Source of the DNA: Empedobacter sp036647415
Lineage (GTDB): Bacteria > Bacteroidota > Bacteroidia > Flavobacteriales > Weeksellaceae
Assembly: GCF_036647415.1 (NCBI RefSeq)
Contig: NZ_JAVXKG010000012.1
Coordinates: 1 to 64,000, forward strand
Direction: 5' to 3'
DNA: 64,000 nucleotides
A program made the translations under genes and the position numbers. Positions 36,927 through 43,559 of the stretch are shown here, piece after piece; position 1 is the first letter of the stretch, and every line of letters starts with the position of its first letter. The notes under the pieces are model-generated. The model was not told where the DNA came from. It saw nothing but the letters and a program-made list of their open reading frames with translations, and made no database searches.

Positions 36927-37811
36927 ATGAATATTCTTTTAACTGGTGGAAGTGGTTTAATTGGTTCTGCATTAGTCAAAAAATTGATTGATAATGGTCA
37001 TCAAGTTCGTATTTTAACACGTGAAAAAGAAGTACAACACCCTTTTTATAATTGGAATATTGATAAAATTGACGAAAAAGTTTTTGAAAATTTAGATGGA
37101 ATTATTCATTTAGCTGGTGCTTCAATTTCTAAAAGATGGACAAAATCATATAAAAAAGAAATTCTGAATAGTCGTGTAGACACAGCAAATTTGCTTTATA
37201 AATATGTGGAAAAATTAAAACCGAAACTTAAATTTTTTATTTCTGCATCAGGAACTTCTTATTATGGACAAATTACTTCGGACAAAATTTTTACAGAGAA
37301 TGATGCGCCTCACAACGATTTTTTAGGAAGTATTTGTGTCAATTGGGAAAACGCAGCTTATCAGTTTCAGGATTTTGATGCCAGAGTGGTTTGTTTACGA
37401 ACTTCGTTGGTTTTGGCAAAACAAGGAGAAGGATTCAAGTTGCTAAAAAAGCCGATACAAATGGGTGTTGGGGCTAATTTGGGAGATGGGAAACAATGGT
37501 TACCTTGGATACATCTAGACGATTTGGTGCAAATGTATGTTGATGCTGTAGAAAATTCCACTATAAATGGTAGTTACAATGCGTCTTCACCAGAAATGAT
37601 TAATCATACTACATTTAATCATATACTTGCTAAAAAACTGAACAAACCTTTTTTTATGCCAAATATTCCAAGTTTTATGATGAGATTAGTTCTTGGAGAA
37701 ATGAGTGATTTGGTGTTGAAAGGTTCTCGAATTGATCCCGCAAAAATAGAAAAAGAAGGTTTTCGATTTAAATATCCAACATTAGAAAAAGCTTTAAAAG
37801 AATTATTGTAA
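36927..37811 (+). CDS. TIGR01777-family NAD(P)-binding epimerase-like protein
   Basis: The 294-residue protein has the extended SDR nucleotide motif LTGGSGLIGSALVKKL, HLAGASISKRWTKSYKKEI, and the late DUF1731-type segment PSFMMRLVLGEMSDLVLKGS. These identify the TIGR01777 (YfcH-like) family. Its substrate is unknown. A gap of 88 bp with a -7 box separates it from the DUF3857 gene. Confidence 0.9.
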   Translation: MNILLTGGSGLIGSALVKKLIDNGHQVRILTREKEVQHPFYNWNIDKIDEKVFENLDGIIHLAGASISKRWTKSYKKEILNSRVDTANLLYKYVEKLKPKLKFFISASGTSYYGQITSDKIFTENDAPHNDFLGSICVNWENAAYQFQDFDARVVCLRTSLVLAKQGEGFKLLKKPIQMGVGANLGDGKQWLPWIHLDDLVQMYVDAVENSTINGSYNASSPEMINHTTFNHILAKKLNKPFFMPNIPSFMMRLVLGEMSDLVLKGSRIDPAKIEKEGFRFKYPTLEKALKELL

Positions 37812-37871
37812 AAGTTGATCAAAACCTTCATAAAGGATTAGATATTTACTTTTATTTATTATTGTATTTAG

Positions 37872-37879
37872 TAAATTTG
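37872..37879 (+). promoter_or_regulatory. -7 box TAAATTTG before DUF3857 gene
   Basis: TAAATTTG matches the Bacteroidota -7 consensus exactly and ends 20 nt before the start codon at 37900. No clear -33 TTG is seen at the expected spacing. Confidence 0.5.
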
Positions 37880-37899
37880 CAAAATTATATATTTTAAAG

Positions 37900-39762
37900 A
37901 TGAAATTTAAACTTACTCTACTTTTTGCTTTGACTACTTTTTTGAGTTTTGGTCAAACGAAAGATTTTAAATTCGGAAAAGTTTCGGAACAAGAAATTAA
38001 CTTGAAAGAAGTTTCTTTTGAGAAAGATGCAGATGCAGTTATATTATCCGAAGAAGGAAAAATAGACTTAACGCCTTCTAATTATTATTTAACAGTTAAA
38101 AGACGAATCAAAATTTTGACTGAAAAAGGAATTGATGAAGCTAATATTGAATTATCTTATTACAGTAAAAATAAGAACGAAAGCGTATCAAGTATAAAAG
38201 CCAATACAATAAATATAGAAAATGGTCAACCTGTAATTAGTACTATTACAGATAAAGATATTTTTGATGTTCAGGTAAACGAGTTGTATTCTGCAAAGCG
38301 TTTTGCGTTACCAAATGTAAAAGTTGGATCTATTATCGAGTATTCATATACTAAAAGTAGCGAACATAATTTTTCTATCGACGCATGGAATTTTCAACAT
38401 GAATTGCCAACTTTATACAGTGAATTTAAGTTGAATAATCAAGCCTACAACAATTTTTCTATCATCACAATTGGAGATAATCTTAATACAAAATACAAAG
38501 GAAAATCAAGCGCAACAACTTGGGCTTTAACAAATATTGAAAGTTATAATAAGCTGAAATACGTTTATAATCCTCAAGACCAGAGTGAACGTATAAAATT
38601 ACAAGCCGATAATTATCACACAGAGGGAGGTAAGAAAAATACAATGGCAGCTTGGAAAAGTTTAATTTTAGATATATATAATGATTATTCGACATATAGA
38701 AACTCATCTGCTATAAAAGATATTGCACAAACTATACCCGATGGTAAAAATGATGTTGAGACTTTAAAAAACATTGTTGATTATGTTGATAATAATGTGA
38801 AATGGAATAATTTTTATTCTATTTTTCCAAGACAATCAAATAAAACTTTACTAAAAGAAAAATTAGGAACAACAGCAGATATAAATTTATTGTTGAATGA
38901 ATTATTTATAGCCAAAGGGTTTGATTCTTATCTCGTTTTATATAGCACGCGAAAACATGGGCAACTAATGTTTGGTTATCCATTTATTAATCAATTTAAT
39001 TCAGTTGCAACTGTAGTAAAACAGAAAAATGGGCAAAGTATTATTTTAGATGCCGCACAGTTGAATAAAGAACAAATAGAGTTTGCTCCAATTGGTGTAT
39101 TTAATTATTACGGATTAGTTATTCAGAAAGGTGAACCTAATTTTGTCAAGTTAAATCAAAAACTATCAACGTACGAATCTGCGTCTAATTATCATTTCAC
39201 AGATAATAAACTTATTCTAAATCGTAAAGATAATTTTGATGGATATTTTTATGATGAAGATATAAAAGATGAAAATGCATTAAAAAGATACGTTACAGAA
39301 ACTGTAGATATGCAGCTAGATGTAGAGAAGGAAGATAAGGTTGTTTATGATAAAAACATGTATACAAAAAGTTATAAAGCGACGAGTAATACTATAAAAT
39401 CACCGTTTTATACACTTATAAATCCTTTGCGAGAATTCTTAAAACAATACACTTTTGAGGATAAAAATCGTCAACGTAAAATAGAATTTCTGTTTCCATA
39501 TTTATTTAATATTCAAACAAAAATTAAAATTCCAGAAGGTTATACAGCTGTCATTAATGAAACATTTAAGGCACATCATAAAATAGATTTAGGCTTAGAA
39601 TATTATCAAGAAGCAAAAATAAAAGACAATGTTTTGATTTTAGTAATTCAATTTCTTTTACCAGAAGGTGTTTACGAAGTAGACAAGTATACTGAATTGA
39701 AACAATTTTTTGAGAAAGTAAAAATAGAATCAACAAAAGAAGTTTTAATAAAAAAGAAATAA
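37900..39762 (+). CDS. Exported DUF3857/transglutaminase-like protein
   Basis: The 620-residue protein has a signal peptide ending FLSFGQ. The DUF3857 domain includes YYLTVKRRIKILTEKGIDEA and NVKVGSIIEYSYTKSS. A transglutaminase-like fold follows near residues 285-400 (ETLKNIVDYVDNNVKWNNF), and a C-terminal beta domain comes last. The position usually holding the catalytic cysteine reads GTTADINLLL and the usual histidine position reads FNSVATVV, so the enzyme triad is absent. Flavobacterial members often share this loss, so it is probably a binding or structural protein of the periplasm or surface. Confidence 0.85.
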   Translation: MKFKLTLLFALTTFLSFGQTKDFKFGKVSEQEINLKEVSFEKDADAVILSEEGKIDLTPSNYYLTVKRRIKILTEKGIDEANIELSYYSKNKNESVSSIKANTINIENGQPVISTITDKDIFDVQVNELYSAKRFALPNVKVGSIIEYSYTKSSEHNFSIDAWNFQHELPTLYSEFKLNNQAYNNFSIITIGDNLNTKYKGKSSATTWALTNIESYNKLKYVYNPQDQSERIKLQADNYHTEGGKKNTMAAWKSLILDIYNDYSTYRNSSAIKDIAQTIPDGKNDVETLKNIVDYVDNNVKWNNFYSIFPRQSNKTLLKEKLGTTADINLLLNELFIAKGFDSYLVLYSTRKHGQLMFGYPFINQFNSVATVVKQKNGQSIILDAAQLNKEQIEFAPIGVFNYYGLVIQKGEPNFVKLNQKLSTYESASNYHFTDNKLILNRKDNFDGYFYDEDIKDENALKRYVTETVDMQLDVEKEDKVVYDKNMYTKSYKATSNTIKSPFYTLINPLREFLKQYTFEDKNRQRKIEFLFPYLFNIQTKIKIPEGYTAVINETFKAHHKIDLGLEYYQEAKIKDNVLILVIQFLLPEGVYEVDKYTELKQFFEKVKIESTKEVLIKKK

Positions 39763-40146
39763 TAAAAGCTCGTTGTGCATTTTGAATTAAAATTCGTCAG
39801 TTCGAGTGATTTTTAGAAATGACACTTCGATAAACTCAGTACAAGAATGAATAAAAATTGTATCTAGAATAGAATTTTAGCAAATTGCACAATGGATTAA
39901 TAAAAATATTATAAAACCGGAATTTAAAAGATTTCGGTTTTTTTTTGTCTAAATATTTAGAATAAATTATCAATAAATTTTCGTTCAGAGTAATCATATT
40001 TAGACGTATTTGTTATTATTTTAATCAATTATTTTACACTAATAATCAATTTAAAGCATTATAAATCATATACTTTATAAATAAAAAAGATAGTAAAGGG
40101 AAATAATATTAATTATCTTTTTAAGATCAATTCGAAATTTACTATC
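39763..40146. other. 384-bp intergenic region: degenerate REP repeat, terminator, leader hairpin
   Basis: No gene is seen. About 39795-39850 holds a degenerate REP-like sequence (TCAGTTCGAGTGATTTTT and GACACTTCGATAAACTCAG) resembling the repeat between sbcD and sbcC. A terminator follows at 39913-39947. Near the next gene, AAAAAGATA (40084-40092) and TATCTTTTT (40114-40122) could pair in the leader of the pyruvate oxidase-like gene; a role is unproven. Confidence 0.5.
39913..39947 (+). terminator. Probable intrinsic terminator
   Basis: AAACCG and CGGTTT pair around a 15-nt region with an extra AAT/ATT match, then comes a run of nine T. It lies about 150 bp after the DUF3857 gene. Confidence 0.6.
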
Positions 40147-41811
40147 ATGAAAAAAAATGTTGCAACACAAATTGTAGAACTATTAGAAAAAGCGGGCGTA
40201 AGACACGTTTATGCTGTAGCTGGCGATAGTTTAAACTACTTTAATATCGCTGTAAAAAATAGCGAAAAAATAGACTGGGTTCACGTTCGTCACGAAGAAG
40301 TGGGTGCTTTTGCAGCTTCTGCAGAATCTCAATTTTCGGGTATCGGATGTTGTGCTGGTAGTTCAGGGCCAGGACACGTACATCTTGTAAATGGCGTTTA
40401 TGATGCGCACAAATCTCGTACACCCATGATTGTAATTGCGTCAACGTGTGCTACGACGGAGTTTGGGACAGAATATTACCAAGAAACTAACACAATTACA
40501 CTTTTTGATGATTGTAGTTGTTTCAACCAAATGATTACCCGTGCAGAGCAAGTTCCGCGTATCGTGCAAATGGCGCTTCAGCGTGCTATCGATAACAAAG
40601 ATGTTGCGGTAATCGGTCTTCCTGGCGATGTTGCGGAAATGGAAGCGGTAGAAAATAATTTTACACAAGAGTTTTTCTACAATCGTCCAATCGTTATTCC
40701 TCAGCCGTCTGAATTGGAAAAGGCTGCAAAAATGATTAATGAAGCTAAAACGGTTACATTATATTGCGGAATTGGTGCTTCAGAAGCGGCAGATCAAGTT
40801 ATTGAACTTTCTCAAAAACTGAATGCACCTGTTGGATATTCTTATCGTGGAAAAATGTATATCCAAGGAAATAATCCAAACGAAGTAGGTATGACAGGCT
40901 TTTTAGGATTACCAGCGGCGTATCACGCAATGCACGAGTGCGAATTGTTGATTATGATCGGAACAGATTTTCCTTATAAAGCATTCATACCAAATGACAG
41001 AAAAATTATTCAGATCGAATTAGAAGGTGGTAAGGTTCTTGGTCGTGGTAAAGTAGATTTAGGTTTGATGGGAAATTCTAAAGAAACTATCGAAAATCTT
41101 TTACCATTAATTGAAGCGAAAACAGACAAAACTTTTCTTGACAAACAATTAGCACTTTATGATGTTGTAAAACAAAGAAAAATGGTTTATGTGGAAGATA
41201 ACGGTACAGAAGACCGTATTCGTCCAGAATATGTTGCCTATCAAATTGATCTTTTATCGAAAGATGACGCTATTTATACCGTAGATACAGGTTTAAACTG
41301 TGTTTGGGCATCACGTTACATCACAGGAAATGGTAAACGCCGAATGTTGGCTTGTTTCCGCCACGGTTCTATGGCAAATGCAATGCCGCACGCAATGGGA
41401 ATTCAATTAGCACATCCTGATAAACAAGTAATTGCATTTTGTGGAGATGGTGGTTTATCGATGCTTTTGGGCGATTTATCAACTATAAAACAATATAAAT
41501 TACCAGTTAAATTAATCATTTTTAATAACCGAGCAATTGGACAAGTAAAAATGGAAATGGAAATTGCAGGAATTACGGATAACGAAACCGATATGGATAA
41601 TCCAGATTATGCAATGGTAGCGCAAGGAATGGGGATTAAAGCCGAAAATGTACACAAACCAGAAGATGTTATTGATGCGTTGAAAAGAGCGTTTGAATAT
41701 GATGGACCTTATATTTTGAGTGTATTTACAGATCCAGATCATTTCGCAGTTCCACCAAAAGCTTCTGATGCACAAATTGAAGGTTTTACAAAATTATTAG
41801 GGGCTAAATGA
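40147..41811 (+). CDS. poxB: Pyruvate oxidase/dehydrogenase (quinone)-like ThDP enzyme
   Basis: The 554-residue protein follows the three-domain ThDP plan: VYAVAGDSLNYFNIAVKN and HVRHEEVGAFAA (N-terminal domain with the ThDP glutamate), a central FAD-type domain, and FCGDGGLSMLLGDLSTIKQY with IIFNN (ThDP-magnesium motif). Order and length match PoxB-like pyruvate oxidases, which convert pyruvate to acetate and CO2. It ends GFTKLLGAK, about 20 residues shorter than the E. coli PoxB C-terminus as I remember it. The stop lies next to the left boundary of the prophage, so insertion may have trimmed the end. The choice between oxidase and acetolactate synthase is not fully certain. Confidence 0.8.
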   Translation: MKKNVATQIVELLEKAGVRHVYAVAGDSLNYFNIAVKNSEKIDWVHVRHEEVGAFAASAESQFSGIGCCAGSSGPGHVHLVNGVYDAHKSRTPMIVIASTCATTEFGTEYYQETNTITLFDDCSCFNQMITRAEQVPRIVQMALQRAIDNKDVAVIGLPGDVAEMEAVENNFTQEFFYNRPIVIPQPSELEKAAKMINEAKTVTLYCGIGASEAADQVIELSQKLNAPVGYSYRGKMYIQGNNPNEVGMTGFLGLPAAYHAMHECELLIMIGTDFPYKAFIPNDRKIIQIELEGGKVLGRGKVDLGLMGNSKETIENLLPLIEAKTDKTFLDKQLALYDVVKQRKMVYVEDNGTEDRIRPEYVAYQIDLLSKDDAIYTVDTGLNCVWASRYITGNGKRRMLACFRHGSMANAMPHAMGIQLAHPDKQVIAFCGDGGLSMLLGDLSTIKQYKLPVKLIIFNNRAIGQVKMEMEIAGITDNETDMDNPDYAMVAQGMGIKAENVHKPEDVIDALKRAFEYDGPYILSVFTDPDHFAVPPKASDAQIEGFTKLLGAK

Positions 41812-41918
41812 AAAGTATACCTAAAATAAAGGCTTTAAATAAAAATAATTTGAATTTAGTGGTACTTGGTTTGAATTTTTTGATGCAGAAATTAAAGGTA
41901 AATATAAAACGGCTTTAA
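41808..41918 (+). other. Short ORF bridging host gene and phage left boundary (36 codons)
   Basis: An ATG overlapping the poxB-like stop as ATGA opens MKSIPKIKALNKNNLNLVVL and ends at 41918, inside the hairpin before the repressor gene. The overlap looks like translational coupling. It may be the start of a host gene cut by the prophage, or chance. I cannot tell without the right junction. Confidence 0.3.
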
Positions 41919-41925
41919 TTTCTGC
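41885..41925. terminator. Hairpin at phage left end, after repressor
   Basis: A 13-bp perfect stem GCAGAAATTAAAG (41885-41897) / CTTTAATTTCTGC (41913-41925) with a 15-nt loop sits one base past the repressor stop. The T-run is on the rightward side (TTATTTTTTT), so it best stops host transcription entering the phage; it may also end the repressor transcript. Confidence 0.7.
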
Positions 41926-42723
41926 TTATTTTTTTACGTAAAGTGGTCCCGAACTGTACTCTTTAACCACATAGCCTAAAATTAAAGCTAAATGCGATAT
42001 ACGATCTATCTCTATCTCGATAGGTTCATGTTTTAAACGTCCATCTGGGTATGTTTCTATATTTGTGCTATATCCCATTAAAAAACCTTCTTTTGATGAG
42101 CGTTGTAAGCATTTAGTTACTCTAATCTCATTAGTCTCAATACTATAATTACGACCCCAAAGCAATTGGCTTAAATCTAAAACCTCTCTAATAGCCAAGA
42201 TACAACCACTCGGATACTCTATCATACTATCCGAATAATGGCGTATAGCTGCTGTGGCATCTGGAAACCAATCCCCTGCATCTATATACTCTGTTGTAGA
42301 GCTTACAGCGTCTAAACTTGCAACCATCTGTGTACCACCTATTGTGGCAACATCATTATATAATGGTATAAGTTTATCCCTTTCTCCTACTTTGTACTTT
42401 TCTTGTGGTTCTTTTGAAAGTGCCACATTATTTGCATTTTTCGTTTCTTCTGAAAATGTGGCGGTTTTTGTGGCGGTTTTATTCTGCCACATTTCTTGCA
42501 GGTTTGGTTTTATCATTTCACCATTTCCAGTTAATAACCATTCAGATGAGATTTCAGGAAAAAAATGTAAGATATTTTCTACTTTATCAACACCTATTGT
42601 CTTATTATTCTTATATTGACTAGCAAAAGAACCATTTGAAAAACCTACAATTTCTTCAAATTTCCTAACTGAAATCCCTTTAAAGTCAATAAATTCCTTA
42701 ATTCTTCTAATAGTATTTGACAT
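41926..42723 (-). CDS. Phage repressor, HTH plus S24/LexA-like domain
   Basis: The 265-residue protein has an N-terminal helix-turn-helix (ISVRKFEEIVGFSNGSFAS) and a charged linker (residues 75-115). The S24-type C-terminal domain places Ser166 (HYSDSMIEYPSGC) and Lys204 (EIRVTKCLQ) at the catalytic dyad. A LexA-like Ala-Gly cleavage site is not obvious; the linker-proximal region reads NDVATIGGTQM. It is transcribed toward the left end, as Mu c is. Two palindromes just upstream are its likely operators. It probably holds the lysogenic state and may respond to DNA damage, which needs testing. Confidence 0.88.
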   Translation of the reverse strand: MSNTIRRIKEFIDFKGISVRKFEEIVGFSNGSFASQYKNNKTIGVDKVENILHFFPEISSEWLLTGNGEMIKPNLQEMWQNKTATKTATFSEETKNANNVALSKEPQEKYKVGERDKLIPLYNDVATIGGTQMVASLDAVSSTTEYIDAGDWFPDATAAIRHYSDSMIEYPSGCILAIREVLDLSQLLWGRNYSIETNEIRVTKCLQRSSKEGFLMGYSTNIETYPDGRLKHEPIEIEIDRISHLALILGYVVKEYSSGPLYVKK

Positions 42724-42738
42724 AATAAAATTTTAATA

Positions 42739-42782
42739 TAGAAAATTTCTTACATTTATTTTTGATTGTAGAAAATTTCTTA
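42739..42782. promoter_or_regulatory. Pair of putative repressor operators
   Basis: TAGAAAATTTCTTA occurs at 42739-42752 and 42769-42782. Each contains the palindrome AGAAA-N-TTTCT. The copies are 30 bp apart, about three helical turns. The first is adjacent to the repressor start and the second lies in the spacer of the rightward early promoter, so a bound repressor could block both transcripts. Confidence 0.7.
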
Positions 42783-42790
42783 TACATTTG
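42761..42790 (+). promoter_or_regulatory. Rightward early promoter of the phage
   Basis: TTTG at 42761-42764 and TACATTTG at 42783-42790, with an 18-bp spacer, match the full Bacteroidota consensus TTTG-N17-19-TAnnTTTG. It is the best promoter match in the window and it contains one operator. It would drive the early genes. Confidence 0.75.
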
Positions 42791-42816
42791 TGAAACAAAA
42801 CTATACAAAAGTATAA

Positions 42817-42839
42817 AAACTCTAACAATATTAGAGTTT
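42817..42839 (+). promoter_or_regulatory. 9-bp hairpin in early mRNA leader
   Basis: AAACTCTAA and TTAGAGTTT pair perfectly around CAATA, about 20 nt after the expected transcription start and 30 nt before the first early gene. No T-run follows, so it is not a standard terminator. It may stabilise the RNA or take part in regulation. Confidence 0.5.
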
Positions 42840-42868
42840 AAAATGTTAAAATAATAAAAATCAAGTAT

Positions 42869-43057
42869 ATGAGCAATCAAATTACACTAACAAAGCCTAA
42901 GAGTATCTATACAATACTGTCAGAAATTACAGGCTATCCTTATAGTACTTGTTATGCAATATTAAAAGGACAACGAAGCGCAAAAAGTAAAGCAGGACAA
43001 AAAATTATGCAGTCTTACGAAGAAATAAAAGAAGATTATCAACTATGCAACAATTAA
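42869..43057 (+). CDS. Small early protein at the Ner position (62 aa)
   Basis: The protein begins MSNQITLTKPKSIYTILSEI and contains TGYPYSTCYAILKGQRSAKS, which could form a helix-turn-helix-like recognition region. It is first in the rightward early transcript, facing the repressor, the place where Mu encodes Ner. A DNA-binding, early-promoter-control role is inferred from position only. Its C-terminus overlaps the next small ORF. Confidence 0.6.
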   Translation: MSNQITLTKPKSIYTILSEITGYPYSTCYAILKGQRSAKSKAGQKIMQSYEEIKEDYQLCNN

Positions 43058-43122
43058 ACTTAGTAATAGTGTTGAATGATTTCTTCAAAGAATTAGTAAA
43101 AGAAATAAATAACGAAAAATAA
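43045..43122 (+). CDS. Tiny overlapping ORF (25 aa)
   Basis: ATG at 43045 opens MQQLNLVIVLNDFFKELVKE, then INNEK, and overlaps the previous gene by 13 bases in another frame. The product would be one amphipathic helix. The stop is one base before the end of the leftward gene at 43123. It is possibly a real leaderless-style phage microprotein; support is weak. Confidence 0.35.
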   Translation: MQQLNLVIVLNDFFKELVKEINNEK

Positions 43123-43452
43123 TTAACGAAATGGTATTAATTGAAAAGTGTATCCACTTAGTTTACAAAAGCCTTGATAAATGCTGGCAACTAGGAGCAT
43201 ATCATCTAAATTTTCGCATTGAAATTTCAATCGATAAACATGTTGAAATTTCTCAGGAAGAAGCCAACAATTATGTTTTACACAAGAATAGTCAGGAACA
43301 TCATCAGAGTTTTGAAGAGTTTGAAGAGGCTCTTCTGAAAAGTCTAGCTGACTGTAAGATGATTTAATTACTTCTGTTAGTTTATTAATATCCGAAAATT
43401 TGTAAGACTTTTTATCGGATGCATGAGTAATAATAAAAGCAAACATATACAC
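43123..43452 (-). CDS. Leftward hypothetical gene inside early region (109 aa)
   Basis: The protein MYMFAFIITHASDKKSYKFSD continues with DDVPDYSCVKHNCWLLPEKF and ENLDDMLLVASIYQGFCKLS. It uses AT-ending codons more than the competing rightward 78-codon ORF at 43131-43367, so I favour this strand, though not strongly. It interrupts the early operon in antisense. Its first codon lies inside the hairpin at 43450-43490. Function is unknown. Confidence 0.5.
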   Translation of the reverse strand: MYMFAFIITHASDKKSYKFSDINKLTEVIKSSYSQLDFSEEPLQTLQNSDDVPDYSCVKHNCWLLPEKFQHVYRLKFQCENLDDMLLVASIYQGFCKLSGYTFQLIPFR

Positions 43453-43490
43453 TATTATTTAAAAGTTGAACGCTTTAAATATAGTGTTTT
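43450..43490 (+). terminator. Terminator-like hairpin before tRNA-like element
   Basis: CACTATTATTTAAA (43450-43463) pairs with TTTAAATATAGTG (43474-43486) with one bulged T, followed by TTTT. It sits just ahead of the minihelix element and 70 nt before the transposase, where it could attenuate early transcription. Confidence 0.45.
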
Positions 43491-43491
43491 C

Positions 43492-43534
43492 TCCCGAAAG
43501 GCATACATCACGGTTCGAGTCCGTATCGGGAACA
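43492..43534 (+). ncRNA. tRNA-like acceptor/T-arm minihelix, copy A
   Basis: The element folds as a 6-bp acceptor-like stem TCCCGA (43492-43497) / TCGGGA (43526-43531). It is stacked on a T-arm ACGG-TTCGAGT-CCGT (43510-43524), with A, then CA, at the 3' end. An 11-nt linker (43498-43508) replaces the D and anticodon arms and contains GG (43500-43501). The loop is the canonical tRNA T-loop. Copy B at 48503 aligns over all 43 positions without gaps, 29 identical, with three compensatory pair changes. It ends 25 nt before the transposase start. Confidence 0.75.
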
Positions 43535-43559
43535 AAGTTTATAACAAACTAATAATAAA

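Noticed and set aside
37900..39762. Damaged transglutaminase because catalytic Cys and His are absent
   Set aside because: To my knowledge flavobacterial DUF3857 relatives commonly lack these residues, so it is a family trait, not a mutation.
42254..42619. 121-codon ORF antisense to the repressor
   Set aside because: Shadow of the repressor frame; no start context or neighbour supports it.
43131..43367. Rightward 78-codon ORF in the early region
   Set aside because: It overlaps the leftward 109-codon gene and has more G/C third positions; I kept the leftward frame with modest confidence.
43460..43534. Full-length phage tRNA gene at copy A
   Set aside because: No D-arm or anticodon arm can be drawn, and the acceptor 5' strand is only 43 nt from the 3' end, so it is not a normal tRNA.
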